Both the position numbers and the translations under genes were made by a program. A stretch of DNA of 64,000 bases, from NCBI GenBank assembly GCA_000155695.1, contig DS990592.1:3209973-3273972 (forward strand). The letters run 5' to 3'. Under the pieces are notes generated by a model. It was given only the letters and a program-made list of their open reading frames with translations. It did no database searches and had not been told where the DNA came from. Shown piece by piece: positions 9,414 to 19,180 of this stretch. The stretch comes from Verrucomicrobiia bacterium DG1235 (GTDB lineage: Bacteria > Verrucomicrobiota > Verrucomicrobiia > Opitutales > Opitutaceae). Each line of letters opens with the position of its first letter. Position 1 is the stretch's first letter.

Positions 9414-11663
9414 TCAGCTCACCGACATCGGATCCACATCCAGAATCTGGATCACGTCCTTCGGCAAAATCACCTCCGCCTCCACCGTTTTCAGCTCCCG
9501 CATCAGCCCGCTCACGTTCGTCGTAAAGTACCAGATATGAAACCGGTACTGATCCTTCATCTTCTCGATCGAGCACGGCGTCGGACCGCGCATCTCGATC
9601 TTCCCCGCCATCCGCGCCTCCACCTTCCGCGCGAACTGCTCCGCAAAAAACATAGCCTTGTCCGCATTCCGACTCCGAAACACCTGCCGCACCAAATGCC
9701 GAAACGGCGGATACTGAAACTGCTCCCGCGACTCGATCTCCACCTCCAAAAACGCGTCCACCTCCCCGCGCCGGGCAAACTGGATCGGATCCGCGTGCGG
9801 CGTGAAGGTCTGCACCACCACCTCGCCGGCCAAGTCCCCGCGCCCCGCCCGTCCGCTCACCTGCACCAGCAGCTGAAACGTCCGCTCGTTCGCCCGAAAG
9901 TCCGGCACGTGCAGCGACAAATCCGCATCCACCATGCCCACCAAAGTCACGTTCGGAAAATCCAGCCCTTTCGCGATCATCTGCGTCCCCACCAGCAAAT
10001 CGATCTTCCCCTTGCGAAACTCTCCCAAGATCTCGCGAAACAAATGCTTCTTCCCCATCGTATCCGTATCGATTCTCACAATACGAGCCTTCGGCAAAAT
10101 GCTCTTCACCACATCCTCGATACGCTGCGTGCCGCTACCCTTGCCGCGAATCGCATCGCTCTTGCACTCCGGACAACGCCAAGGCGGATCCGCCTCGTGC
10201 CCGCACAAGTGACACTTCAAAGTATTGTCGCTCCGGTGAAACGTCATCGGCAAACTACAGTGCTTGCACTCCTCCACATGCCCGCACTCCGTACACATCA
10301 TCGTCGAGTTGTACCCGCGACGATTGATGAACAAAATACTCTGCTCCCCCTTCTCCCAACGGTCCCGCAGCTTCTCCGCCAGCAGCGACGATATCGTAAC
10401 CGGTTTCCGGGTACGCATCATCTCAATCCGCATATCCACCACATGCATGATAGGCAGCTGCCGGTCGTCGATCCGCTTCGTCAAACTGTCGAGCTTGTAT
10501 TTGCCTCGCTTCACATTGCGAAACGTTTCCAGCGACGGCGTCGCGCTGCCCAACACGCAAACCACACTCTCTAAATACGAACGATACACCGCCACGTCAC
10601 GCCCATGGTAACGCGGAGTCTCGTCCTGCTTAAAAGCTGGCTCATGCTCCTCGTCCACAATCACCAACCCCAAATTTGGTAGCGGAGCAAACACCGCCGA
10701 ACGCGCCCCTACCACTACCCGAGCCGTTCCGTTCGCAAGTGCCATCCAAGCATCCAGCCGCTCCCCGTCCGAAAGACTGCTATGCCACACCACCGCATGC
10801 GCATCCTTATGCTCCGTAAACCGCGACCGCAAGCGCCCCACCGTCTGCGGCGTCAACGCCACTTCCGGCACCAGAAACAGCACGCTCTTCCCTGCCTTCA
10901 GCGCTTCCTCCATCGCCGCAATATAAACCTCCGTCTTCCCCGATCCAGTAACACCGTAAAGCAAGTGTGTAATGAAAGTTCCAGTACGCACGCTCTCGAT
11001 TATACTCTGCACGCAAGTCGCCTGCTCTTTGTTTAAAACGATTTCCTGATTCGTCGCATACTCCACATCGCCCAGCTCGTCATCATACGCCACTCTCTCA
11101 ACCTTGCGAGCCTCCTCCGTAATGAACCCCTTCTTCAGTAATCCAGTGTAGGCCGCCGGCGACGCCCCCAACCGATTCAAAACCAAACTCTTCTTCTGCG
11201 CCCGAAACTGCTGCGCCAAAAACTGGTAAAGCTCGAACTGCTTGGGTGCCTTTTTTTCCAGCGCCGCCAAAGCCTCCGCATCCACCGTCTTCACCGCCGT
11301 GACATACTTGTCATGCTTCGCCTTCATCCCCTGCCGCACCGGACCGGGTATCATCGTTTCCAATACATTCTGGATACTCGCACCATAATACTGCCGCAGC
11401 CACGACCCCAGCCTCAGCAAGGCCGGCGTCATAATCGGCGTCGGATACACCAGATCAAGAACCAGCTTCAATTGCATCAACGGCAAATCCGGCTCGCACC
11501 CCTTCTCCACGATCAACCCAATCGTCTGCCTCCGCCCCAACGGCACCCGCACCAGCGAGCCGGGCTCCACCATCGCCTCCATCGAACCGGGCAAGCGGTA
11601 GTGCAAAGGCCGGTCGAAACCCGACATCAGCCACACGCAAACAACTGTCGCATCGAGACTCAT
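9414..11663 (-). CDS. priA: primosomal protein N' (replication restart helicase)
   Basis: A 749-residue superfamily 2 DNA helicase that rebuilds replication forks and loads the primosome. Seen: an N-terminal 3' DNA-binding domain (about 1-105) and Walker A GVTGSGKT (237-244). Walker B is DEEH (337-340). The zinc-binding insertion has eight cysteines (457, 460, 466, 469, 484, 487, 497 and 500). The helicase C domain contains GTQMIAKGLDFPNVTLVG. Length is normal. The ATG at 11663 lies head-to-head with the Fur-family gene, so the two share an intergenic region of only a few tens of bases. Confidence 0.96.
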   Translation of the reverse strand: MSLDATVVCVWLMSGFDRPLHYRLPGSMEAMVEPGSLVRVPLGRRQTIGLIVEKGCEPDLPLMQLKLVLDLVYPTPIMTPALLRLGSWLRQYYGASIQNVLETMIPGPVRQGMKAKHDKYVTAVKTVDAEALAALEKKAPKQFELYQFLAQQFRAQKKSLVLNRLGASPAAYTGLLKKGFITEEARKVERVAYDDELGDVEYATNQEIVLNKEQATCVQSIIESVRTGTFITHLLYGVTGSGKTEVYIAAMEEALKAGKSVLFLVPEVALTPQTVGRLRSRFTEHKDAHAVVWHSSLSDGERLDAWMALANGTARVVVGARSAVFAPLPNLGLVIVDEEHEPAFKQDETPRYHGRDVAVYRSYLESVVCVLGSATPSLETFRNVKRGKYKLDSLTKRIDDRQLPIMHVVDMRIEMMRTRKPVTISSLLAEKLRDRWEKGEQSILFINRRGYNSTMMCTECGHVEECKHCSLPMTFHRSDNTLKCHLCGHEADPPWRCPECKSDAIRGKGSGTQRIEDVVKSILPKARIVRIDTDTMGKKHLFREILGEFRKGKIDLLVGTQMIAKGLDFPNVTLVGMVDADLSLHVPDFRANERTFQLLVQVSGRAGRGDLAGEVVVQTFTPHADPIQFARRGEVDAFLEVEIESREQFQYPPFRHLVRQVFRSRNADKAMFFAEQFARKVEARMAGKIEMRGPTPCSIEKMKDQYRFHIWYFTTNVSGLMRELKTVEAEVILPKDVIQILDVDPMSVS

Positions 11664-11728
11664 AAAGACCCTAGAATTGAGCCCCTTCGCGGTTGACAGT
11701 TATTGAGAATGTATTGAGATTCCGGCAC

Positions 11729-12196
11729 GTGACGATCGACGACTGCAGAGAAAAGTTCAAAAGCTACTTGGTAAAGCACAACTTGCGCATGACTGGCCAG
11801 CGCATGGCAATCTTCGAGGCCGTTTTTAAGGAGACTTCCCACTTCACCGCCGAGGAGCTGCTGGATAAAGCCCGAGAAATCGACCGCACCGTCTCCCGGG
11901 CCACGGTCTATCGTTCCTTACCTATCCTCGTTGAGAGCAGTCTTGTGCGCGAAGTCGATATCGGCTCTAGCACCATGTACTACATGCCAAACACGGAGGA
12001 GGATCCGCATAAGGCGCAGGTCATCTGCAACGACTGCCAAAAGATCTTCGAGATCAGCGCGCCGTTTCTCCAATGGTACGGTAACAGCGTATCCGGAAAA
12101 CTGGGACTCACTCCGATTAGCCAGCGCCTGCAAGTCACCGCCTCCTGCGAAGAGCTAAAGGCTACCGGGACCTGCTCCAAACGGGACGCCCAGTAG
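11729..12196 (+). CDS. Fur-family transcriptional regulator
   Basis: A metal-dependent repressor of the Fur/Zur/PerR family, about 155 residues. Seen: a winged-helix core with LRMTGQRMAIFEAVF, then SRATVYRSL as the recognition helix, and a dimer domain containing HKAQVICNDCQKIFE. The single CxxC is followed near the C-terminus by CEELKATGTC as the likely second half of a structural zinc site. No ATG precedes the domain; the frame allows TTG at 11693 or GTG at 11729. I chose GTG because it leaves a normal-length N-terminus, but no Shine-Dalgarno sequence supports either. The direct repeat ATTGAGA-ATGT-ATTGAGA just upstream (from 11702) could be an autoregulatory site. Metal specificity cannot be read from the sequence. 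Confidence 0.85.
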   Translation: MTIDDCREKFKSYLVKHNLRMTGQRMAIFEAVFKETSHFTAEELLDKAREIDRTVSRATVYRSLPILVESSLVREVDIGSSTMYYMPNTEEDPHKAQVICNDCQKIFEISAPFLQWYGNSVSGKLGLTPISQRLQVTASCEELKATGTCSKRDAQ

Positions 12197-12240
12197 CCCG
12201 CAGCGATCGCTCTACTTCATCTCCCATCCCTAAAAACATG

Positions 12241-12280
12241 AAGAGAGCCGGTTCCCACAAACCGACTCCCCTCTTTTGTT
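12241..12280 (+). terminator. imperfect terminator hairpin
   Basis: AAGAG..CGGTT / AACCG..CTCTT forms a stem with a small internal loop, followed by TTTT on the plus strand. It lies between the convergent Fur-family and Sel1-repeat genes and could serve both. Confidence 0.55.
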
Positions 12281-12334
12281 GGATAGAGATCCTGTATCTC
12301 CTCCGGCGAGGTACCAGCTCGCCAAATTGTTTTC

Positions 12335-13690
12335 TTACCAATCAGCCTTTAGCTTAATAAGGCGTTTCTGAGATTCGCTATGCCCTTGACGAGCAGCTTG
12401 GCGATACCAGTTGATAGCTAAATTCTTGTCGCGGTCGATGCCTTCACCCTTTTCGAACATAGAGCCGAGATTGAACTGAGCGACCACGTCTCCATTGCTG
12501 GCAGCTTTCTTGTACCAAGCAGCCGCAAGGTCCAATTCACCATTCTTGGAATCTCCGCGAGAATAGTAGTAGCTAGCGATCGCTCGCATCGCCTTGGCGT
12601 GTCCAGCGTCGGCTGCCTTGGTTAGCCACTCGATGCCATACTCTTGACTGTGGACGACTCCCTTGCCCTTGAGAAAGGCCTGGCCGACGTGAAATTGAGA
12701 TTCGACATCGTCCTTCTCAGCGGCTCGAGAATACCAGTCGAAGGCCTTTCGATCACTCTCAGAAACGCCTATGCCGTCCTGGAAGACGCGACCAAGATTA
12801 CGATACGCTGGCACGTATCCGAGCTCGGCTGAGCTGCGGTACCAGAGAAGCGCCTTGCTAATGTCCTGATCGATGCCCCATCCGTTCTCGAAGCATTCAG
12901 CGAGAGCGTTCTGCGAGAAAGCGTTGCCGTTTTCCGCGGCGATAGAGAACCAATTGGCAGCTGCCGCGTAGTCGCGATCACCACCCATGCCATCACGGGC
13001 CATCGTGCCGATTACCGCGAGAGAGGCGTCGAAGCCGAGCTCCGCAGAGCGATTGAAGTGCTTACGAGCAGTCTCGAAGTCGCGCAGCTCCTCAGGTCCG
13101 TAGAAGCGGAGCTTCGCTAAATTATGCATGGCAACCGGATAATCGGGACGAAGGGCAATCGCCTTTTCGTACTGGAGAATCGCGCTGGCTGGCTTTCCGT
13201 CAACCTCGAGAGCGCGGCCGAGCTGAGCGTAGAAACGCGACTCTTCCGGATACTCCTCGATCGCCGCCTTACAAGCTTTGGCTGCCGCAGGAGCGTCGAG
13301 GTTCGCATCGACTACAGCGTCCACGACCGCGAACTCGTCATCCGGTATAGCTGAAAGGTGATCTGCTTCGTGCTCCGGAGCGTACTGCTTCACGAGGGCG
13401 GCCATGCCGACCGTTACGTCTTCGGAATCAAAAATCGCTGTGTAGGAGCCTTCCGCGACCGAGGTGACCTCGCCAGCGGCGATTTCGATCTGCTTACCGT
13501 CCAGCTCGCTGAGAGCGACGACCTGCTCGCCAACTACAACCTCAGCCTTTTCATCGATCGCTACGGTGAAGGCGCCCGTTTCAAGATTGTTTTCAGTGAT
13601 CTCGCCATCCACATCCGCGAATGACGTTTGCAGAGCCGCGACCGACATGACTGCGATAAAGGATGTTACTTTGCTAACGACGTTTTTCAT
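12335..13690 (-). CDS. secreted TPR/Sel1-repeat protein
   Basis: A 451-residue protein with a cleavable signal peptide (about residues 1-25, MKNVVSKVTSF... ending ...SFADVDG). A short beta-rich domain follows (about 26-90), then TPR units (about 130-190, with YAQLGRALEVDGKPASA) and about seven Sel1 repeats (195-445, with cores such as ALAECFENGWGIDQD and LGRVFQDGIGV). Sel1 repeats are protein-interaction solenoids. The product should be periplasmic or outer-membrane associated. No catalytic domain is visible and the partner is unknown. It is transcribed alone, with its promoter in the 320-bp gap shared with gltX. Confidence 0.85.
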   Translation of the reverse strand: MKNVVSKVTSFIAVMSVAALQTSFADVDGEITENNLETGAFTVAIDEKAEVVVGEQVVALSELDGKQIEIAAGEVTSVAEGSYTAIFDSEDVTVGMAALVKQYAPEHEADHLSAIPDDEFAVVDAVVDANLDAPAAAKACKAAIEEYPEESRFYAQLGRALEVDGKPASAILQYEKAIALRPDYPVAMHNLAKLRFYGPEELRDFETARKHFNRSAELGFDASLAVIGTMARDGMGGDRDYAAAANWFSIAAENGNAFSQNALAECFENGWGIDQDISKALLWYRSSAELGYVPAYRNLGRVFQDGIGVSESDRKAFDWYSRAAEKDDVESQFHVGQAFLKGKGVVHSQEYGIEWLTKAADAGHAKAMRAIASYYYSRGDSKNGELDLAAAWYKKAASNGDVVAQFNLGSMFEKGEGIDRDKNLAINWYRQAARQGHSESQKRLIKLKADW

Positions 13691-14010
13691 AGTGATAATG
13701 TATGGGTGGATTCGAACAGGCGGTCTTTTACCGGTAAGCCGAAGAACCAGGGAATAAGGATATACCTCTTCTTAATCGGCGCTGGACTCGGTGCCGTTTG
13801 CCTGGATTAAGCGAAAACTTAGGTTTTCTAAGGCATTCAGAGCCTCTTCTTCAGGGGTTGTTGAGTAATACTACTCCCCGCTTAAGCGCTAACTGACAAA
13901 GCCTAGAGCCAGCGAACAAACACAAGCGCTAGACTTTTCCTAGGGCTCGTGCGCCGGAAAGAAGCGCGAGCTTGATTCAGCAAGGCTTTCAGATAACTGT
14001 ACCGCGCTTT
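13691..14010. other. 320-bp divergent intergenic region, Sel1 protein / gltX
   Basis: No gene is seen. It carries a small hairpin GAAAAC-TTAG-GTTTTC (13813-13828). Nearer gltX lies a larger bulged stem GCTCG.GCGC / GCGCGAGC (about 13947-13974), which would fall in the gltX leader. Promoters for both divergent genes must lie here, but none is clear enough to place. Confidence 0.5.
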
Positions 14011-15387
14011 ATGTCACAGGTACGCGTAAGATTCGCTCCCAGTCCGACTGGCTCCACACACATCGGCACCGCTCGCACAGCCCTCTTCAATTGGCTGTAC
14101 GCTCGCAAAACCGGCGGCAAGCTCGTGCTCCGCATCGAGGATACAGATAAGGAACGCAACACCGACGCCGCCCTCGAGGAACTCCTCAACGGCTTGAGGT
14201 GGCTCGGCCTCAATTGGGACGAAGGCCCCGAAGTCGGTGGCGACGTCGGCCCCTATTTCCAGTCACAACGCGGCGACATCTATAAAGAGTACCTGCAAAA
14301 GCTCCTCGACGCCGGACGAGCCTACGAGAAAGACGGCGCCATATTCTTCAAACTCGAAGGCGAGCGCTACACCGAGTACGATGACTATCACAAAGCCGAA
14401 GTGGAAAAAGTCCGCACCGAGCCCGTCGTCATCGAAGACGTCATCCGCGGCAATGTCACCCGCCGCGAAGAGCGCGACTTCGTCATCGTGCGTTCAAACG
14501 GCGACCCCTCCTTCCATTTCGTAAACGTCGTGGACGATATCGCCATGGGCATCACCCACGTGCTGCGCGGCGAGGACCACCTGCCGAACACCTCCAAGCA
14601 CGTGGAGCTTTTCAACGCATTCGGCGTGAAGCCCCCCGTCTATGCTCACATGCCTATGATCCTGAAGGATCCCGCCCAAGGAAAAGGCAAGATGTCAAAG
14701 CGTGATAAGGGAGCCCTCATCGAAGAGTACCAGCAGCGCGACTTTCTACCGGAAGCCGTGGTCAACTTCATCGCCCTGCTCGGCTGGTCCCCGAAAGACG
14801 AACAGGAAGTGCTCACCATCGACGAGCTCATCGAACGCTTCGACATCAAAGACCTTCAAAAAGCCGGAGCTCGCTTCGACGAGAAGAAGATGTCCCACAT
14901 CAACTTCGAGCACATGAAGCGACTCCCCATCGAGCGCTACCTCCCGCCGGCCATCAGCTCGCTAAGCAAAGCAGGACTCGTGAACGACAGCACCGATCAG
15001 GACTATCTCAAGCGCGTCCTTGGCCTGTGCCAGCAAAAGATAAACAGCTTCGAAGACCTGCCCGCATTCTCCGCCTACTTCTTCACCGACGACTACACCG
15101 TAGACGAAAAAGTGCAGAAGAAACTGCTCAAACGAGCCGACGCCGCTGAGCGTATCCAAGAAATCATTCCCGTACTCGAAAACCTCGAAGGCTTCGAAGC
15201 CGTCACCCTCGAGCGCGGCATCCAAACCCTAGCCGACAAAAAGGAGCTCAAGATCTTCGCCTGGTTCCCGCTCCTGCGCTTTGCCGTCAGCGGTACAGGC
15301 GGCGGACCAGATCTCCTGCCCATGCTCGAAACCCTCGGCCGCGAAAGAGTAGTCAGCCGTTTGAAGAAGCTATCAAGCGCGCTGTAA
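14011..15387 (+). CDS. gltX: glutamyl-tRNA synthetase
   Basis: A 458-residue class I aminoacyl-tRNA synthetase that charges tRNA-Glu. The HIGH motif reads HIGT (17-20) and the KMSKS loop KMSKR (227-231). The anticodon-binding helical domain fills the C-terminal 150 residues. The frame is open upstream to a TTG at 13972, but family members begin right before [11 protein letters not shown], so the ATG at 14011 was chosen. glnS follows after 22 bp, an apparent operon. With a dedicated GlnRS present, this GltX is expected to be discriminating, though that was not tested. Confidence 0.95.
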   Translation: MSQVRVRFAPSPTGSTHIGTARTALFNWLYARKTGGKLVLRIEDTDKERNTDAALEELLNGLRWLGLNWDEGPEVGGDVGPYFQSQRGDIYKEYLQKLLDAGRAYEKDGAIFFKLEGERYTEYDDYHKAEVEKVRTEPVVIEDVIRGNVTRREERDFVIVRSNGDPSFHFVNVVDDIAMGITHVLRGEDHLPNTSKHVELFNAFGVKPPVYAHMPMILKDPAQGKGKMSKRDKGALIEEYQQRDFLPEAVVNFIALLGWSPKDEQEVLTIDELIERFDIKDLQKAGARFDEKKMSHINFEHMKRLPIERYLPPAISSLSKAGLVNDSTDQDYLKRVLGLCQQKINSFEDLPAFSAYFFTDDYTVDEKVQKKLLKRADAAERIQEIIPVLENLEGFEAVTLERGIQTLADKKELKIFAWFPLLRFAVSGTGGGPDLLPMLETLGRERVVSRLKKLSSAL

Positions 15388-15409
15388 AAACCTCCGTACC
15401 CATTTTCTC

Positions 15410-17083
15410 ATGACAGACGAAAAGCCATCGAACTTCATCCGCGATATCATCGACGAGGAACTTGCCGCCGGCAAACACAGCCAAATCGTTACGCGCTTTC
15501 CTCCCGAGCCCAACGGCTACCTCCACATCGGACACGCCTTCGCTATCGGAGTTTCCTACGGCATCGCACAAGACTACAAAGGACGCTTCCACCTGCGTTT
15601 TGACGATACGAACCCCGAAAAAGAAGAGACCGAATACGTCAACGCCATTAAGAAGGACCTCGAATGGCTCGGAGCCGATTGGGGGGGGAATCTTTTCTTC
15701 GCTTCCGACTACTTCGATCAGCTCTTCGACTGGGCCTGTCTCTTGATCAATGAAGGCAAAGCCTACGTCGACGACCTCACCCCGGAACAAATGCGAGAAT
15801 ACCGCGGCTCGCTTACCGAAGCCGGCAAGAACTCCCCCTACCGCGATCGCTCGCCCGAGGAAAACCTACAGCTCTTCAAGCAGATGGCGGCGGGCGAATT
15901 CGAAGAGGGAGCAAAAGTCCTGCGGGCCAAAATCGACATGGCTCATCCTAACATGAACATGCGCGATCCGGTCATGTACCGCATTCTCAAGGCTGATCAC
16001 CATCGCACTGGCGACAAATGGAAAATCTACCCTTCATACGACTTCACCCACGGTCAAAGCGACGCCATCGAAGGCATCACCCATTCGCTCTGCTCGCTTG
16101 AGTTCGAATTTCATCGCCCCCTCTACAACTGGTTTATCGAAAATCTGCCAGTACCACACGCGCCTCGCCAGATCGAGTTCGCGCGCTTGAATGTTGAATA
16201 CATCGTCACCAGCAAGCGAAAGCTTCTTCAACTGGTGAACGAAAATCACGTGCACGGATGGGACGACCCTCGCATGCCGACAATCGTCGGCCTTCGCCGC
16301 CGTGGCTATACTCCAGAGGCCCTAAAGGAGTTCTGCTACCGAGCGGGAGTCGCCAAACGCGAGCGCGTAAACGAGTATGCGCTTCTCGAATACTGCCTTC
16401 GCCAAGACCTTGAAGACAAGGCCCTTCGCCGCATGGCCGTGCTCGAGCCACTCAAGGTCGTCATCAAAAACTTCCCCGCAGAAACCGAGTACTACGAAGG
16501 GCCCAACCATCCTGCCGACGAAGCTCGAGGCACGCGTAAAGTGCCGCTTACCAAGGAGATCTACATCGAACGTGACGACTTCATGGAAGATCCTCCAAGA
16601 AAGTTCTTCCGTCTAGGGCTAGGCCGCGAAGTCCGCCTGCGCTACGCGTGCTACATCACTTGTACGGACGTAGTCAAAGACGCGGATGGCAACATCGTAG
16701 AGCTCCGAGCCACCTTCGACCCAGAATCGCGAGGCGGCTCAACTCCAGACGGACGGCGGGTGAAAGGCACGATCCACTGGGTCAGCGCTACCGAAAACGT
16801 GAAAATCGAAGCTCGCCACTACGAGCAGCTCTTCACCAAGACGGATCCCAACGAAGTGGAGGAAGGCCAAACTTTCCTCGACAACCTCAATCCGAATTCC
16901 GAGATCACTCTGAATTGCTACGGCGAGCCAGAGCTAGCGAATGCCCAAATCGGGGAGCCGATCCAATTCGAGCGCAAAGGCTACTATGTTTTGGATACAG
17001 ACAGCGCGGACGAGAAACTCGTCTTCAATCGCTCCGTTGGCCTACGTGACAGCTGGGGTAAAAAGCAACAAGGCAAGAAGTAG
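15410..17083 (+). CDS. glnS: glutaminyl-tRNA synthetase
   Basis: A 557-residue class I synthetase that charges tRNA-Gln directly. Seen: [14 protein letters not shown] with HIGH at 39-42, the KMSKS-like loop VTSKRKL, and the two C-terminal beta-barrel anticodon domains (about 340-550, with KGTIHWVS). Length equals that of the E. coli protein. Bacterial GlnRS is generally considered to have been acquired from eukaryotes and is patchily distributed; most bacteria use GatCAB transamidation instead. It sits 22 bp behind gltX, so glutamate and glutamine charging are probably co-expressed. Confidence 0.95.
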   Translation: MTDEKPSNFIRDIIDEELAAGKHSQIVTRFPPEPNGYLHIGHAFAIGVSYGIAQDYKGRFHLRFDDTNPEKEETEYVNAIKKDLEWLGADWGGNLFFASDYFDQLFDWACLLINEGKAYVDDLTPEQMREYRGSLTEAGKNSPYRDRSPEENLQLFKQMAAGEFEEGAKVLRAKIDMAHPNMNMRDPVMYRILKADHHRTGDKWKIYPSYDFTHGQSDAIEGITHSLCSLEFEFHRPLYNWFIENLPVPHAPRQIEFARLNVEYIVTSKRKLLQLVNENHVHGWDDPRMPTIVGLRRRGYTPEALKEFCYRAGVAKRERVNEYALLEYCLRQDLEDKALRRMAVLEPLKVVIKNFPAETEYYEGPNHPADEARGTRKVPLTKEIYIERDDFMEDPPRKFFRLGLGREVRLRYACYITCTDVVKDADGNIVELRATFDPESRGGSTPDGRRVKGTIHWVSATENVKIEARHYEQLFTKTDPNEVEEGQTFLDNLNPNSEITLNCYGEPELANAQIGEPIQFERKGYYVLDTDSADEKLVFNRSVGLRDSWGKKQQGKK

Positions 17084-17159
17084 CGCGTTGCGTCAGCAGC
17101 GCAGAGGCTCTTCATCCAAGATCACGAGCCAAAGCTAGGCCTAACCAAATTCTGGATAC

Positions 17160-17190
17160 AAGAAACCCGCAGCTATTTTAGGCTGCGGGT
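17160..17190 (-). terminator. terminator between convergent glnS and response regulator
   Basis: A 9-bp perfect stem (ACCCGCAGC / GCTGCGGGT, 8-nt loop) is followed on the minus strand by TTTCTT. It best terminates the minus-strand cheX-regulator transcript but may act on both strands. Confidence 0.75.
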
Positions 17191-17233
17191 CTCAAGTGAA
17201 AGAAAACTAGTCTCCTAGCTTTGAAAACTAATT

Positions 17234-18355
17234 CTAGATGGACGCTTTCGCGTTCTCTACGGTGTCACAAAACTTCCAGTCCTTGGACTCTTCGAACTTC
17301 TTGCTTTCCTCGATGACAGCTTGGTTGCCAGTGAGGGCATACTTAAGACTGAGGTCGCGACAAGTCTTCATGGAAGTGAGGAGAAGCTTGATGACATCCA
17401 TATTCAAGGAAGCAACGTTCTGAGCGTCGAAGATGATCTTCGAAATACCGGCATTTACCGCTTCGCTGGTTTTATCCTTCAGGTAGCTGCTTACCTCATT
17501 GACCACGCTGGCATTGCAGGTCTTCGGCAAACGCACCGTCATGAAGCCTTCGCCCATCTGAAAGTACTTTCCGGACGAGTCTAGATTAACCGCTTTGCCA
17601 ATCTTGGTCTCGAGCTCTTCGAAGTCGATCGGCTTATGGATGATCGTGCTAAAGCCAGCTTGCTGCGCCCGCGCTTGTTCTTCTACCGCCGTCTTAACCG
17701 AAAGGCCGAATAGCGGCACGTACTTGGTCTTGGCATTGGAGCGAATAATGCGGAATAGCGTGATCGCCGCGTCCTCGGGAAGCGAAAGACTGATGATGAT
17801 ACAATCCGGCAGCTTCTTCTGGCAAAAATCTATCGCTTCACCCGTGGAGGCGACCCCTTTGACATTCCAAGGCGTGTGGCCGAATCCTTCTGTGATCTGG
17901 CTGATGATCGCTGGCTTGTCGTCGACTACGAGGATGTCGATCGGGTCATCGATCTTTTTCTGGATCGGAGCAGCCTCACCCATCGGGCGAAGATCCACCA
18001 CGCGGCTCACCTTGTCGACGAGCACGTTTTCCTTGAAAGGCTTAACGATGTAGTCTCTGACGCCGATCTTGGCGATCTTCATCACGTTTTCTCGACCCGC
18101 TTCCGCCGTGAGCATGATGACAGGAATGGCCTTGAGAGCGGGGTCGGACTTGAGCTTCGTGAGCATTTCGACCCCATCCATGACCGGCATGGTGATGTCG
18201 AGCAGGATGATGTCGGGAGTTACCTTCGCTGCCATTGCGAGGCCTTCGACGCCATTCTGCGCTTCTGTGATTTCACAGTCAAAGCCCTTGAAAGACTTTT
18301 TGACGATGATTCGGACGGTTTTTGAGTCGTCTACTGTAAGGATTTTTAAACGCAT
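17234..18355 (-). CDS. double-receiver response regulator with C-terminal STAS-like domain
   Basis: A 373-residue cytoplasmic signalling protein. The first receiver (1-120) has the acidic pair D9/D10, acceptor D53 (ILLDITMP) and the K of VKPF near 105. The second receiver (138-265) keeps VVDD and HKP but has S189 where the acceptor Asp should be (IIISLSLP), so it is probably a pseudo-receiver. The last 100 residues (about 275-373) show a STAS-like alternation of strands and helices (ISKIIFDAQNVASLNMDVIKLL). No DNA-binding or enzymatic output is seen. It lies 9 bp after the CheX-like gene, apparently in one sigma-28-type transcript, which points to chemotaxis or motility. Confidence 0.8.
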   Translation of the reverse strand: MRLKILTVDDSKTVRIIVKKSFKGFDCEITEAQNGVEGLAMAAKVTPDIILLDITMPVMDGVEMLTKLKSDPALKAIPVIMLTAEAGRENVMKIAKIGVRDYIVKPFKENVLVDKVSRVVDLRPMGEAAPIQKKIDDPIDILVVDDKPAIISQITEGFGHTPWNVKGVASTGEAIDFCQKKLPDCIIISLSLPEDAAITLFRIIRSNAKTKYVPLFGLSVKTAVEEQARAQQAGFSTIIHKPIDFEELETKIGKAVNLDSSGKYFQMGEGFMTVRLPKTCNASVVNEVSSYLKDKTSEAVNAGISKIIFDAQNVASLNMDVIKLLLTSMKTCRDLSLKYALTGNQAVIEESKKFEESKDWKFCDTVENAKASI

Positions 18356-18364
18356 GGTGGGAGA

Positions 18365-18898
18365 TTAGTTTTCTTCTTTCATGAGGACGTCGATGACGAA
18401 GGAGCGGCCGTCGCAATCGAACTTAAATATGCGCCTGAGGGCAACTTCCGCAGGCTCGATCGAAAAGTTCGAGCCACGCAAAATAGATGGAATCGTCATG
18501 CGGCATTCGTAGCCCTTGTTGCTCAGGTCATTCTTGAATGTACCGACAATCATGTTCGTAAGCTCGCCAATCGCGTCATTCACCAACTCGTGGTCTTCAG
18601 AGCCGATGTCCCCATCCTCCATATCCAAGAGCTTACAGGTGGCTTCCATCGCGAGAGGGAGTTCCATGAAAATATATATGATCCCGGTTAGATTACCAAT
18701 GAATCCTACCGTTCCCGCGATCATCGGAGTGTTCGAATCGACGGGCAACTGCATCCCTTCAGAGTGTGTGTCCTCCTCGATTTTGATCACTTCCTTGATG
18801 TTCGCCGTTCGCTCGAGCATCGTGCTAAATACGCTGTCGATCGCATTCTTAGCTAGCGACTGCAGCTCATCGTCTGAAATGGGGAATGTCTGTTGCAT
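18365..18898 (-). CDS. CheX-like chemotaxis phosphatase domain protein
   Basis: A 177-residue protein of the CheC/CheX/FliY family. The single signature helix reads NDAIGELTNMIVG (about 107-119), carrying the conserved E and N that insert into the receiver active site in CheX. The protein has no FliN domain. CheX-type proteins dephosphorylate CheY-P. The adjacent receiver protein 9 bp downstream is the obvious candidate partner. A site matching the sigma-28 consensus lies 32-58 bp upstream. No CheA, CheW or receptor is present in the window. Confidence 0.8.
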   Translation of the reverse strand: MQQTFPISDDELQSLAKNAIDSVFSTMLERTANIKEVIKIEEDTHSEGMQLPVDSNTPMIAGTVGFIGNLTGIIYIFMELPLAMEATCKLLDMEDGDIGSEDHELVNDAIGELTNMIVGTFKNDLSNKGYECRMTIPSILRGSNFSIEPAEVALRRIFKFDCDGRSFVIDVLMKEEN

Positions 18899-18929
18899 GA
18901 GAAAAATTGAGTACTTGGGTCCGCACTAT

Positions 18930-18956
18930 ATATCGTTCTCGGCATCGAAAGGTTTA
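18930..18956 (-). promoter_or_regulatory. candidate sigma-28 (FliA) promoter of cheX
   Basis: On the minus strand TAAA is followed by exactly 15 nt and then AACGATAT. This keeps the TAAA core and the CGATA core of the consensus TAAAGTTT-N11-GCCGATAA. It lies about 30 bp upstream of the CheX-like start. Confidence 0.6.
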
Positions 18957-19180
18957 GAAACAATTTGAGTCCTCTTTCGCCAGAAAAAGGCAATCTCACT
19001 CAGTCTTTTTCACGAAACGCTAGGTTCCTCCACCGATTCCCCCGAAGAATCGACTGAAAACTTGAGTCCATCCACATGAGACGCCCCAACTGAACTCCCC
19101 TGAGCCAGCAATTGTATTACACGAACTTTACCTGCTCCCCCTCCGTATTTGAGGGTGTTGAAACGCAAAAATCCGCTGAA

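Noticed and set aside
13690-13740. A tRNA T-loop-like GTTCGAATCC on the minus strand near 13710
   Set aside because: No complementary T-stem, anticodon arm or acceptor stem can be formed around it.
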